Below, in pieces: positions 10,992-19,696 of a DNA stretch of 64,000 bases. This DNA is from Acidobacteriota bacterium (GTDB taxonomy: Bacteria > Acidobacteriota > Holophagae > Holophagales > Holophagaceae), in contig JACPUT010000008.1 in NCBI GenBank assembly GCA_016192145.1, positions 248,001-312,000 on the forward strand, in the 5' to 3' direction. A program made the position numbers and the translations under genes. Position 1 is the stretch's first letter, and the number at the start of each line of letters is the position of its first letter. The notes under the pieces were generated by a model. The model was given only the letters and a program-made list of their open reading frames with translations. It searched no databases and was not told the DNA's origin.

Positions 10992-12371
10992 ATGTCCGAC
11001 GTTGAAATGCCTTCCCTCCCTGGTCCGCTGCGCATCCTGCTGCTGGCCTTCCTGATCCTCTTCTCGGCCCATGCGGCTCGGGCCCAGGAGCCCGTGATCG
11101 TGAGCCTCAAGGACACGATCGCCAAGGAGGTCCAGTCCCAGGGCTTCACGCTGCCCCGGGACGCGAAGGTCCACGTCTACGCCCGGGGCGGAGCCTCCCA
11201 GGGCCTGAACCGGGGCCCCTTCTTCGCCTATGGCTGGATCCTCAATGCCAGCACCCGCGAGGTGGTGTGGCAGATGGACGGCCGCAACAGCAAGCTCGAG
11301 GGTGGCTTCGAGGTCGCCGATCACTACCTCGACCTGCCCAAGGGCAGCTACGAGGCCTATTACGCCAACCATGGATTCGAGCGCAAATCGTTCTTCATGG
11401 GTTGGAGCCGGAACATCGATCGCCGCTCCGCGGACCGGGAAGAATCCGAAGACGACCGCCATCATGGCTTCGTCGAGGGGATCCAGGCGGGGCAGCTGCG
11501 GCGCTGGCGCAAACAGGCCGGCTTCTACGGCATGGAGATCTACCTGCCCGGCGGCGATTCCCAGGAAGTGGCGCGTTTCGAGGCTCCCTTGCGCTGGAAG
11601 GGGGAACTGCTCTCCTTCACGGGCGGAGGCGACTCGGGGTACTGGACCCAGGGCTTCAAGGTGAAGCGCCCCATCATGCTGCACGTCTATGCCCAAGGCG
11701 AACGCACGGGAGAGCGCAGCTTCGCTGACATGGGCTGGATCGTGGATGCCCGCAGCGGCAAGCGCATCTGGACGATGGATGGCGCGAAGGCCCAGTTCGG
11801 CGGCGGCAGCAGCAAGAATCGCCGGCAGGTGGAATCCCTGCGCCTGCCCGAAGGCGAGTACATCGCCACCTACATGACGGACGACAGCCACTCCCCGGCG
11901 GATTGGAATGCCGCTCCGCCCTGCGATCCCCTGCTGTATGGCCTCACCCTCTCCATTCCCGATCCCGCGGAAGCCCCCCACGCGGCCCTGGCGGAGATCC
12001 GTCGGCCCAGCCGCGTGCTGGCGGAGCTGGTGCGGGTGGGCAACAACGAGCGCCGCAAGACTCCCTTCTCGCTGAAGGCGAAGACCACCCTCCGCATCTA
12101 TGCCCTGGGGGAAGGGGATGGGGACGAGATGGCCGATTTCGGTTGGATCGAGGATGCCCAGGGCCAGAAGGTGTGGGTCCAGCGCCACGAGGACACCGTG
12201 CCCGCCGGTGGCGCCTCCAAGAATCGGCAGTCGGACACGATGATCGAGCTTCCCAAGGGGGACTACACCTTGCGCTATGAAACGGACGGATCCCACGCCT
12301 TCGGGCACTGGAACTCCCGCCGGCCCAAGGATGAAGATCACTACGGGATCACGGTTTACTTAGGGAACTGA
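10992..12371 (+). CDS. Secreted protein with three tandem beta-domain repeats
   Basis: A 459-residue exported protein of unknown function. It has a signal peptide (hydrophobic core LRILLLAFLILFSAHAARA, probable cleavage after ARAQ). Three homologous units follow, each built around [AD]xGWIxDAxxxKxxWxMD and a later LPxGxYxxxYxTDxSH segment. They centre near residues 75-130, 245-310 and 375-440. The last two end in YGLTLSI and YGITVYL. Units look like beta-sandwich domains of about 130 residues; the first keeps the GWI and LPKGSYEAYY parts but diverges afterwards. The ATG at 10992 has GGAGAAG upstream; M at 11007 is an alternative. The gene is alone between two inverted-repeat elements. Confidence 0.85.
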   Translation: MSDVEMPSLPGPLRILLLAFLILFSAHAARAQEPVIVSLKDTIAKEVQSQGFTLPRDAKVHVYARGGASQGLNRGPFFAYGWILNASTREVVWQMDGRNSKLEGGFEVADHYLDLPKGSYEAYYANHGFERKSFFMGWSRNIDRRSADREESEDDRHHGFVEGIQAGQLRRWRKQAGFYGMEIYLPGGDSQEVARFEAPLRWKGELLSFTGGGDSGYWTQGFKVKRPIMLHVYAQGERTGERSFADMGWIVDARSGKRIWTMDGAKAQFGGGSSKNRRQVESLRLPEGEYIATYMTDDSHSPADWNAAPPCDPLLYGLTLSIPDPAEAPHAALAEIRRPSRVLAELVRVGNNERRKTPFSLKAKTTLRIYALGEGDGDEMADFGWIEDAQGQKVWVQRHEDTVPAGGASKNRQSDTMIELPKGDYTLRYETDGSHAFGHWNSRRPKDEDHYGITVYLGN

Positions 12372-12422
12372 TCCGATCGGGCAGGCGGGGGCGCCATGCA
12401 GCCCGGATCGCGCGATTGGCTC

Positions 12423-12523
12423 TGGGCTTTCGGCTCTAGCTGGGCACGGCAATTCTGGTCGATTCACCCTTGGACGGACCAACGCCAGGTCGGAATCGGC
12501 AACAGCCTAGAGCCCAAAGCCCA
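12423..12523. repeat. Inverted-repeat element C (AGCCCAAAG family)
   Basis: Arm 12423-12442 (TGGGCTTTCGGCTCTAGCTG) is complementary, with a few mismatches, to 12503-12523. The stretch CGGAATCGGCAA before the right arm also occurs in element E. The right arm reads as AGCCTAGAGCCCAAAGCCC, the same word pattern as elements D and E. It fills most of the 218-base gap between the three-repeat secreted protein and the following membrane-protein gene. Confidence 0.7.
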
Positions 12524-12589
12524 CTCCATGAAAACCCAACTGCACGGTCCGGGTTAAGCCTTCCCTTCCAAGGTGCCGAAACCCCAGCC

Positions 12590-14068
12590 ATGACGACGTG
12601 GCAGATCGGGCGTTCACGGAGCCCCGGAAGGTTGGAACTCCTGATGGGGGCCGGCTTCATGCTGGCGGTCGGGTTGACGATCCTGATCGGAGTCCGCGGC
12701 GTCAATCAAAACCTGGATTCCGTGACGATGCCCGTGGCGGGGCGGACCTTGAACCAGTTCATGGCGATCGTGCTCACCTGCATCGCCCTCATCGTGCCCC
12801 TGACGGCCAACCTGTACAGCCCGAAGCTGGTGACCCTGTACGTTCGCCACCCCCTGATCGTCGTCATGCTGAGCGTGCTGCTGGCGAGCCAGATCCTCTG
12901 CCTCCTGCTGAACTTCGTCCCCGCGGGCCACCGCTTGAATCGCGCGTTCACCACCCTGGTGTCGCTGATCTACCTGAGCGTGATGGTCGGCGCGCTGCCC
13001 TTCCTCTATGGCATCAGCCGGTTCCTGCGTCCCGATTTCTTCATGCCCATGTTGACCAAGAAGGGCATCGCGAACTTGAAGGACCTCCGGGATGGGCGGA
13101 AGGTGGAATTCAACTCGGAAAACCTCATCGAGACGATCGATGTGGTGGCCAATATCGCCTTGACCGGCTTGAACCGGGGGGACCGCCAGCTGGTGCTTCT
13201 GGCGCTCCAGTCCTTGAACGTCCTCCTCCTTGAGATCATCGGGAACGGCGGGGGGGCCACGGCCATGACCTGGCGATCCGGGCGGCCCCACTTCATTCCC
13301 GGAGTGGTGAGGGAGGGCCAGGATTTCCTCACCCGGGAGCGGGTGTGGCCCGAGGCCTACGTGCTGGGCCAGGGGCTCAAGATCATGGAGGCCTCGGAGC
13401 GCCGTCAGCAGGAGATGGTGAGCGAGTTCGCCAGCCATCTGGTGAGTTCCGCGGGACTCGCCTTCGCCCACGGGCAGGGCCAGGTCGTGGAGCTCCACGT
13501 CATGAGCTTCAACGCCCTGTTCCGGCGGGCCGTGGAATCAAAAGATCTCCGCCGCTTCCAGAACATCTCCTACAGCGGCCGTCTGCTGGTGGAGGCCCTC
13601 CAGGAGGATCCCTACCGGATGCTCGAGGTGGCGGGCCATATCATCCATTACGCCCGGCTGGCCCATCGGGCCGGCATCCCCAATGCCCTGGAAACGGTGA
13701 TCTACGACATGGGCGAGCTGGCGCTCTCCCTGGGCTCACCCGTGCAGGAGCGGGCAGTGGAGCTGGTGCAGATCTGCGCGGGGCCCCTGTGGCAGGAAGG
13801 GCTCGCGCCCGAGAGCCCGCAACGGCGGGCCGCGTGGCGCACCGTGCTCCGGGTCTTCTGGGAAGCGAAGGCGGCGGGGCTCCATGAATTGGCCGATGCC
13901 ATCTACTGGCGCTTCCTGATCGACGAGCCGATCCACAAGGAACAGCTCGAGCTGTTGATCGAGGAAAACCGCGAACTCCACTTCGAATTCAACGACCGGC
14001 TGCTCCGCTTCGCCTTCCTCTCGCCCGCCGCCGTGAAGGCGGGGCAGGAGTTTTTGCAGTCCTGGTAG
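12590..14068 (+). CDS. Integral membrane protein, DUF2254-like
   Basis: A 492-residue protein with four hydrophobic helices in the first 145 residues (about 20-40, 60-80, 88-110 and 120-143). A long soluble, helix-rich domain follows that probably faces the cytoplasm. The layout and the sequence after the last helix (FLRPDFFMPMLTKKG) resemble DUF2254-type membrane proteins, whose function is unknown. No enzymatic motif is visible. The ATG at 12590 lies directly before MTTWQIG; no clear ribosome site is seen. Flanked by inverted-repeat elements C and D, it appears to be a single-gene unit. Confidence 0.75.
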   Translation: MTTWQIGRSRSPGRLELLMGAGFMLAVGLTILIGVRGVNQNLDSVTMPVAGRTLNQFMAIVLTCIALIVPLTANLYSPKLVTLYVRHPLIVVMLSVLLASQILCLLLNFVPAGHRLNRAFTTLVSLIYLSVMVGALPFLYGISRFLRPDFFMPMLTKKGIANLKDLRDGRKVEFNSENLIETIDVVANIALTGLNRGDRQLVLLALQSLNVLLLEIIGNGGGATAMTWRSGRPHFIPGVVREGQDFLTRERVWPEAYVLGQGLKIMEASERRQQEMVSEFASHLVSSAGLAFAHGQGQVVELHVMSFNALFRRAVESKDLRRFQNISYSGRLLVEALQEDPYRMLEVAGHIIHYARLAHRAGIPNALETVIYDMGELALSLGSPVQERAVELVQICAGPLWQEGLAPESPQRRAAWRTVLRVFWEAKAAGLHELADAIYWRFLIDEPIHKEQLELLIEENRELHFEFNDRLLRFAFLSPAAVKAGQEFLQSW

Positions 14069-14110
14069 GTCGGTTCAGACGGGATTCTGTTGAATTCGAT
14101 CGGGGGGGGT

Positions 14111-14224
14111 GGGCTCTCGGCTCCAGGCTCTAGCTGATTCCGGCTTCGCATCGATCAGCCCGCGGGCCAATCGATTGAACATGCCGTACCCAGCTGGAGC
14201 CCAAAGCCCAAAGCCCAAAGCCCA
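14111..14224. repeat. Inverted-repeat element D (AGCCCAAAG family)
   Basis: The right end is a run of AGCCCAA words (14198-14224), and the left end is 14111-14136, GGGCTCTCGGCTCCAGGCTC and on. The best stem pairs GGCTCTAGCTG (14126-14136) with CAGCTGGAGCC (14191-14201), one mismatch. The interior contains an ATCGAT...ATCGAT pair. It lies in the 171-base space between two convergent genes, where a bidirectional terminator would be expected. Confidence 0.65.
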
Positions 14225-14239
14225 ACGCACGATTCGCGC

Positions 14240-14566
14240 TCAGAAGGGCCGGCCATCCTCGTAGTAACCGCGCCGCGCCAACGGGATGAAGCAGATGTCC
14301 ACGGAAGGGCAGCCGGCTTCCCGGAGGCGATCCGTGAGGATGCGGGCCACGGCGTCCTGCGCTTCGAGGCCGCGGTCGAACCAGGCCACCTCCACGAAAG
14401 GCGGTCCGGAGACGAGGGATTCGTCCTGGAGGTAATGATCGGTGGGTACGTGGAAGACGAGTTCCTCCCGGGCACCGCCCAGCAGCCGCTGCAGATCATC
14501 CGCCATCGGGACGCTGGCGGCCTTCACGGTGGCGAGGGGGATGGCGTGGAAGGCGAATCGCGGCAT
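14240..14566 (-). CDS. DUF1904 family protein
   Basis: A 108-residue protein beginning MPRFAFHAIP. The segments LLGGAREELVFH, FVEVAWFDRG with AQDAVARIL, and VDICFIPLARRGYYEDG match the DUF1904 pattern, a small tautomerase-like fold of unknown function. The N-terminal proline after Met is the position of the catalytic base in tautomerases, although activity has not been shown for this family to my knowledge. The start is set by TTAGGAG eight or so bases upstream. It lies ten bases after the stop of the DinB-like gene, so the two form an operon. Confidence 0.85.
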   Translation of the reverse strand: MPRFAFHAIPLATVKAASVPMADDLQRLLGGAREELVFHVPTDHYLQDESLVSGPPFVEVAWFDRGLEAQDAVARILTDRLREAGCPSVDICFIPLARRGYYEDGRPF

Positions 14567-14576
14567 GGACACGCTC

Positions 14577-15035
14577 CTAAAGGCCGAACTGGCGGAGGTG
14601 GTGGTCCGTATGCCGGAAGGCCCAGCGGAACCAGTCGGCTGGCTCCATGGTGCCGAAGACCTTGTGGGTGCGGGGCCAAACGTGATCGGGGGCCGCGGCG
14701 AGCCGGGCGAGGCCGTCCAGGGCGCGGCGGCGGTCCGCCTCGAACTCCACGGGGGGCGTGCCACCCTTGCGCTGATCGATGCGGGTGGGAGCCTGGAAGC
14801 CTTTGGGCCAGGGCAATCCGGACCGCAGGGCGATCCACTTGATGATCGGCTTCGCGCCCACCTCGGGGCGCTTGCCCTCGGGATCCAGCACGGCGTCGGC
14901 GGCATCGGCCACGTGGCAGAGCATCTCGTGGGCGGTCAAGGTGCCCCAGCGGCGCGGGGTATCCGGCCTCAGGGCCTGGAGGCGCTGGCGGAGGCTGGCG
15001 TAGGTGTCGGGATCAGCGAGGGTGGGGCGGGGCAT
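14577..15035 (-). CDS. DinB-like / DUF1569 family protein
   Basis: A 152-residue all-helical protein of the DinB/YfiT four-helix-bundle class. Histidines lie at the expected metal-binding places: LTAHEMLCHVAD near residue 38 and FRHTDHHLRQFG at the C-terminus. Members act as thiol-dependent transferases or are of unknown function. The start is taken at MPRPTLAD (15035); a Met seven codons upstream is possible. It is the first gene of a two-gene unit with the DUF1904 gene. Inverted-repeat element E lies upstream. Confidence 0.8.
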   Translation of the reverse strand: MPRPTLADPDTYASLRQRLQALRPDTPRRWGTLTAHEMLCHVADAADAVLDPEGKRPEVGAKPIIKWIALRSGLPWPKGFQAPTRIDQRKGGTPPVEFEADRRRALDGLARLAAAPDHVWPRTHKVFGTMEPADWFRWAFRHTDHHLRQFGL

Positions 15036-15103
15036 GGTCGGGCCAGCATGGGCCATGGGCCCGCGGCCCGCAAGCCCCAGCCCGGATTGTGCGTTTGGCT
15101 CTC

Positions 15104-15213
15104 GGCTCTTGGCTTTGGGCTCTTGCTTGGAACGGAAATCCGGTCAGCTCGACTGGGAATGGGTCGATGAAAGACCGGAATCGGCAAAAGCCCAGAGCCC
15201 AAAGCCAAGAGCC
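15104..15213. repeat. Inverted-repeat element E (AGCCCAAAG family)
   Basis: Arms 15104-15123 and 15194-15213 are perfect 20-base complements (GGCTCTTGGCTTTGGGCTCT and its reverse). The loop carries a nested stem: CCGGTC (15140-15145) with GACCGG (15173-15178), and inside it TCGAC (15149-15153) with GTCGA (15163-15167). The sequence GACCGGAATCGGCAA links it to element C. It separates the 3' end of the alpha/beta hydrolase gene from the 5' end of the DinB-like gene. Confidence 0.85.
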
Positions 15214-15246
15214 CTGCACTGGTGAGTCGAACTGGCTAGTTCAGCC

Positions 15247-16029
15247 TCAGGGTTTGACGAGGGACTGGAACCAGGCGAGCACCGCCTCGGCCTGGGGGCC
15301 ATGGGGCTGCAGGGGAAGCACCTGGATGGGGATGGGGGCGAAACCGCGGGCGGCAGCCTGCTGGAGGGCCTCGTGGGTCTGCTGGAGCAAGGCCGCGCGC
15401 GCGAGGTTCGCCGGGCCCTGGAGGGGGCCGCAGAAGAAGACCCGCACGGGCACCAGGGCGCGCCCCGGGGCTTGGGACCAGGAGCCTGCACCGAGCCAGC
15501 GGCCCGCGAAGTTGGGGGAGACGGGGGCGACGCCCGCCCAGCGTTCCGGATGGTGGAAGAGCTGGGCCCACACGGTGTGGCCCCCGGCCTCCCAGCCCGT
15601 GAGGAAGGCCTTGTCCTGGCCCGCGTAGCGGGCCCGAACATCCTCCAGCACGGCCTCCAATCCGGCGTCATCGAAGCCGAAGTCGCCGACGCGATCCACT
15701 TCGTGCCACACGGCCACTTCGTACTGGAAATTCGGGTTGTCGCGGTAACTGCCTCCGCCGCTCGTGACGACGAAGGGGGCGACGAGGATGAAGGGGCGAT
15801 CGCCCCTCGCCTTCACGAAGGCGTTGAGGTTGCCCTGGAAATCGCGCGCGGCATCGGGGATGAGCACCACCACGGGCCAGCTGCGGGTGGGGCACCAGCC
15901 TGCGGGCAGGGCCACGCAATACTGCATGGGGTGGCGCAGGGCCGTGCGGACCCGGTTCCAGGATTGCGGCCGTGCGGTGAGGGCCGTCCCCACCAGCAGC
16001 AGCAACATTCCCCCGAACATCCGGCGCAT
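15247..16029 (-). CDS. Secreted alpha/beta hydrolase (esterase-like)
   Basis: A 260-residue protein with a signal peptide (MRRMFGGMLLLLVGTALTA). The core reads WPVVVLIPDAARDFQGNL, then FLTGWEAGGHTVWAQLFHHPERWAGVAPVSPNF. This is the beta-strand, nucleophile-elbow and helix layout of the PHB-depolymerase/esterase-type alpha/beta hydrolases. The nucleophile elbow is odd: the usual GxSxGG appears as GWEAGG, with Glu in place of Ser, so classical serine-hydrolase activity is doubtful. The ATG at 16029 has GGAGAGGA upstream; a longer start at 16077 lacks one. The gene is downstream of, and in the same direction as, the acyl-CoA synthetase gene, 105 bases away. Confidence 0.75.
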   Translation of the reverse strand: MRRMFGGMLLLLVGTALTARPQSWNRVRTALRHPMQYCVALPAGWCPTRSWPVVVLIPDAARDFQGNLNAFVKARGDRPFILVAPFVVTSGGGSYRDNPNFQYEVAVWHEVDRVGDFGFDDAGLEAVLEDVRARYAGQDKAFLTGWEAGGHTVWAQLFHHPERWAGVAPVSPNFAGRWLGAGSWSQAPGRALVPVRVFFCGPLQGPANLARAALLQQTHEALQQAAARGFAPIPIQVLPLQPHGPQAEAVLAWFQSLVKP

Positions 16030-16134
16030 GGCGTCCTCTCCAGCCTCTATGAACGGCCAACGACGGCGCGGGATCAATGGCTCAGGGACCAGCGCCCTCG
16101 CCCCGGTGGTGGAATGAGCCCCGACGGGGCGAAA

Positions 16135-18264
16135 TCAGCCCAACGCCTGGAGCCCTTCCAGGGCCTCTTCCACCCGCGAGAACACGGGCACGCCAGATCG
16201 GGCGAAGGCGCTGCGCAGGGCCTCGTAGGCGGGGCCCGCATCGAGGGCGAGGGCCAGGGCATTGCCGTGGGACGCGGCCTCCAGGGCGAGGCTGCGGGCG
16301 AAGGCCTCGGGATCCGGGAAGGCGAGCCGGCGGGTGAAGGGGATGAGCCCCACCACGACCACGGTGGCTTCCGTATCCAGCAGGAGCTTGGCCGCGGCGA
16401 CGTAGGCGGCGTCGTCGGCCATGGGGGTGAGGTCCAGGGGCAAGCGGGGGGAGACGAGGCCCGCCAGCCCGGCCCGCTGGATCATGGCCTGGAGGCGTTC
16501 CACCTGGGCCGGCAGGAGGGTGGCGCCGGGGAAGGCACCGCCCAGGCGATCGGCGGCGCTGACGCTCTCGAAGCCCGCGTTGCTCATCACTGCCACGGGG
16601 CCGGGGCGCAGCTGCGGATAGGTGCCCAGCCAGGTCATGGCGGCATCGAAGGCGCTGATGGTGGGGGCGATCTTGACCCCCGCCCGGCGCAGCAGCGTGT
16701 CCTCCAGCACCTGATCCCCGGCCAGCGCCCCGGTGTGGCTCGCGGCGGCGGCCTGGCCGGCCTCCGTGCGGCCGGCGCGGTAGAGGAGCAGCGGCTGGTT
16801 GGAACCCTTCAACCAGGCGGCGGCGCGGGCCGTGGCGGCCAGCTCGCCGGGGCCGAAGCCCTCCACGTAGGCGGCGATGGCGCTCACCTCCGGATGGGGC
16901 TCCAGGGCTTCCAGCACCTGGCTCAGGCCGAGGTCCAGCTGGTTGCCCAGGGCGAGGCCCAGGCCCAAGCCCAGGTGGGGAGCCCGGTTGAGGCGGCTCA
17001 GCATGAAGGCCCCGCTCTGACTCAGCAGGGCCAGGGGGCCGGGCGTGCCGGGCGGGGCCCACTTGTCCACGGGGATGAAGCTGGTGTTGAGCTTGCGGCC
17101 GGGGACGACGTGCCCCAGGAAGTTGGGGCCCAGCACCGTGGGCGTCCAGGCGTTGTCTTCACGAGCGGTCTGGAGCATCTTGCGAACCCGCTCGGCGAGG
17201 CCATCGTGATCGGCGCCATCGCCGATGCCGCCGGCGACGAGGCCCACCACCCGGGCGCCGCCACCCTGGGCGACGAGGGCTTCGAGAGCCTCCACCGCCG
17301 CGAGGGCGGGCAGGGCCAGGAGCAGGAGATCCACGGGGTCGCGCGCCAAGCCCGTGACGTCGGGGAGGCAAGGCAGATCGAGGAAGCGGGACTCGCCGGG
17401 CTTCAGGATGAGGAGGTCGCCCTCGGGCAGGCCCGCGGCTCGGAGGTTCTCGAGGATGATGCGGCCCACGCCATCGGGTTTGCTGGAGACGCCGGCCACG
17501 GCCACGCGGCGGGGGGTGAGCAGGGCTTCCAGGAAGTCGGGGGGCGGCGGCAGCTTGGCCAGACGGGGGGCGGCGCGATGGCCCACGCCATCCAGGGGCC
17601 GGGGCTCGCCCTTGGTATCGAGGACGACGGGGTTCAGCTCCAGCAGATCGAGCCCTTCGGCCTCGGCCAGGGCGGTCAGGGCCCAGAGGCGTTTCAGGAA
17701 TAGGCGGAGCTGGGCTTCGGAGGTGAGGGGTTGCGTCCCCCGCAGGCGGCCCAGCCAGATGCGCCCCAGAAGGTGCGCCTCCAGTTCCTGGTAGGCCTTG
17801 AGGGGATCCACCCAGGGGATGGGCCAGCGCAGGGGCGGGATGGCTTCTCCCATGGCCTCGGCCTGGAGGCCGCCGAGCCCGAGGATGAGCGTCCAGCCGC
17901 CCTCGCCCTTGGTGAGCGAGACGAAGGCTTCCGTGGGCAGACCCTCCGCTCGCGCGATGGGCACGCGTTCGCAGACGAGGGCGCCGATCCAGGGATAGCC
18001 CTCCCCCTCCACCTTGCCCCGCATGACCTCCGCCGCCGCCTGGAGGGCGCCGGGGTCGAAGGGAAGGAAGCGCAGGGCGCCCAGCTCGCTCTTGTGCCAC
18101 AGCCCTTCAGCCAGGCCCTTGAGCACGATGGGTTCCCCCGGCTGGAAGGGCAGGGGGCGATCCAACCACCCATGCCGGGGCGGCACCCAGCCCACCTGGG
18201 CGAGGAGGGCGTGGGTGTCGGCCTCGTGGAGGAAATCCGTGCGGGTGGCTTGGGCTGTGGTCAT
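16135..18264 (-). CDS. ADP-forming acyl-CoA synthetase (acetate-CoA ligase type)
   Basis: A 709-residue NDP-forming acyl-CoA synthetase, which turns acyl-CoA, ADP and phosphate into the free acid, CoA and ATP. The domain order is ATP-grasp first (residues 1-230), then CoA-binding Rossmann domain (from about 240, VAVAGVSSKPDGVG) and succinyl-CoA-ligase-like domains. The phosphorylated histidine is in ASHTGALAGD near residue 510. The beta domain therefore precedes the alpha domain in one chain. The gene begins four bases after the stop of the 2-oxoacid oxidoreductase beta-gamma gene, so the enzyme probably harvests ATP from the acyl-CoA that oxidoreductase makes. This linkage is established for amino-acid fermentation in other microbes. 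Confidence 0.9.
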   Translation of the reverse strand: MTTAQATRTDFLHEADTHALLAQVGWVPPRHGWLDRPLPFQPGEPIVLKGLAEGLWHKSELGALRFLPFDPGALQAAAEVMRGKVEGEGYPWIGALVCERVPIARAEGLPTEAFVSLTKGEGGWTLILGLGGLQAEAMGEAIPPLRWPIPWVDPLKAYQELEAHLLGRIWLGRLRGTQPLTSEAQLRLFLKRLWALTALAEAEGLDLLELNPVVLDTKGEPRPLDGVGHRAAPRLAKLPPPPDFLEALLTPRRVAVAGVSSKPDGVGRIILENLRAAGLPEGDLLILKPGESRFLDLPCLPDVTGLARDPVDLLLLALPALAAVEALEALVAQGGGARVVGLVAGGIGDGADHDGLAERVRKMLQTAREDNAWTPTVLGPNFLGHVVPGRKLNTSFIPVDKWAPPGTPGPLALLSQSGAFMLSRLNRAPHLGLGLGLALGNQLDLGLSQVLEALEPHPEVSAIAAYVEGFGPGELAATARAAAWLKGSNQPLLLYRAGRTEAGQAAAASHTGALAGDQVLEDTLLRRAGVKIAPTISAFDAAMTWLGTYPQLRPGPVAVMSNAGFESVSAADRLGGAFPGATLLPAQVERLQAMIQRAGLAGLVSPRLPLDLTPMADDAAYVAAAKLLLDTEATVVVVGLIPFTRRLAFPDPEAFARSLALEAASHGNALALALDAGPAYEALRSAFARSGVPVFSRVEEALEGLQALG

Positions 18265-18268
18265 GAAT

Positions 18269-19696
18269 TTAACTAACTGGCGAGCCGACCGCGTTCTGCC
18301 CGGCGGCGAAGGCGGCTTCGTTCAGCGGCAGGAGGGCGGCCTTGTCCTTGAGGACCGTGCGCAGGGTGGCCATGAAGCTCTCCGCGGGGAAGAGGTGCGT
18401 GGCGGCCTGCAGGGCGCCCAGGGCGACGATGTTCTTCACCATGGGGCGCTGGAGTTGGGTGGCGATGCCCGTGAAGGGCACGCCGTACACCGTGCGGCCC
18501 GCGGGCAGGACGCCGGGATCCGTGATGATGGTGCTGTCGTAGATGATCACGCCGCCCTCGCGCACCTGGGGCGCGAACTTGGTGAGGCTGGGGGCGTTGA
18601 AGGCCAGCAGCACGTGGGGATCGGGAGCGGCGGGATTGAGCACCTCATCCTTGGCCAGGTGCACGTCGGCGTAGGAGGTGCCGCCGCGGCTTTCGGGGCC
18701 GTAGCTGGGGATGTGCGTGGCGTCGAATCCCTCATCGATGGCGGTGCGGGCCAGCAGCAGGGCCGCCGTCTGGGCGCCGTCGCCGCCGGAGCCGGCCAGC
18801 TTGAAGGAGATGTCCACGCACTTGAAGTGGTCGGGGAAGCCCTTGGCGTGGCGCTCGGCGGGCTCGGTATCCACGCCCATGAGGCCCAGCACCTTCTCGG
18901 GGGCGAAGCTGGGGGCCTTGCGATCCCACCAGGGCTCCGTCTCCGCGCTCTTATCCTTCAGCACGCCCAAGGGGAAGATGGGCGTCATGCACTCCTTCAC
19001 CCACTTCTCCGTGTCCTCGGGGCTCTTCTTGAGGTGGGTGGGGCACTCGGCCAGCACTTCCACGAAGGCGTAGCCGCGGCCTTCCTTCTGGATGCGCAGG
19101 GCCTTCTCGATGGCCTTGCGGGCCTTGATGCGCTGCTTGGGATCGAAGAGGGCCACGCGCTCCACGTAGACGGGGCCATCCAGCTGGGCGATGAGCTCGG
19201 CCATGCGGATGGGGGAGCCCATGTTCTGGTTGCGGCCGTCGGGGCTGGTGGCCGTCTTCTGGCCCATGAGGCTGGTGGGGGCCAGCTGGCCGCCCGTCAT
19301 GCCGTAGATGGCGTTGTTGATGAAGATGACCGTGATGGGCAGGCCCATCTGCGCCGTGGCGATGGTTTCGGCCAGGCCGATGGAGGCCAGATCGCCATCG
19401 CCCTGGTACGAGATGACGATGCTCTCGGGGTTGGCCAGCTTGTGGCCGAGGCCGACCACGGGGGCGCGCCCGTGGGGGGCCTGGGTGTTGCCCACGTCGA
19501 AGTAGTAGTAGGCGAACACGGAGCAGCCCACGGGGGAGACGAGCACGGTGCGGTCCTGGATCCCCAGGGCCTCGATGCTCTCGGCCAGCTCGCGGTGCAC
19601 GATGCCGTGACCGCAGCCGGGGCAGTAGTGGGTGCTGTGCCCCTTGAGGCCTTCGCCGTGGGAGTGGCGATCGAACTTCTCGTAGAAGACGCTCAT
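18269..19696 (-). CDS. 2-oxoacid:ferredoxin oxidoreductase, fused beta and gamma subunits
   Basis: A 475-residue protein joining two subunits that are usually separate. Residues 1-260 are the thiamine-diphosphate beta subunit: CPGCGHGIVHR near residue 25, and the TPP/Mg motif GDGDLASIGLAE followed by INNAIYGMTGGQ. Residues 290-475 are the gamma subunit, with GSGGDGAQTAALLLA and SYGPESRGGTSYADV. Together with the ferredoxin-alpha gene it decarboxylates a 2-oxoacid to an acyl-CoA and reduces ferredoxin. Its ATG overlaps the stop of the upstream gene by four bases (ATGA), indicating translational coupling. Confidence 0.92.
   Translation of the reverse strand: MSVFYEKFDRHSHGEGLKGHSTHYCPGCGHGIVHRELAESIEALGIQDRTVLVSPVGCSVFAYYYFDVGNTQAPHGRAPVVGLGHKLANPESIVISYQGDGDLASIGLAETIATAQMGLPITVIFINNAIYGMTGGQLAPTSLMGQKTATSPDGRNQNMGSPIRMAELIAQLDGPVYVERVALFDPKQRIKARKAIEKALRIQKEGRGYAFVEVLAECPTHLKKSPEDTEKWVKECMTPIFPLGVLKDKSAETEPWWDRKAPSFAPEKVLGLMGVDTEPAERHAKGFPDHFKCVDISFKLAGSGGDGAQTAALLLARTAIDEGFDATHIPSYGPESRGGTSYADVHLAKDEVLNPAAPDPHVLLAFNAPSLTKFAPQVREGGVIIYDSTIITDPGVLPAGRTVYGVPFTGIATQLQRPMVKNIVALGALQAATHLFPAESFMATLRTVLKDKAALLPLNEAAFAAGQNAVGSPVS

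Noticed and set aside
15301-17703. 800-residue open frame on the plus strand
   Set aside because: It is antisense to the hydrolase and acyl-CoA synthetase genes and consists of Gly/Ala/Glu/Arg/His-rich shadow sequence without motifs.
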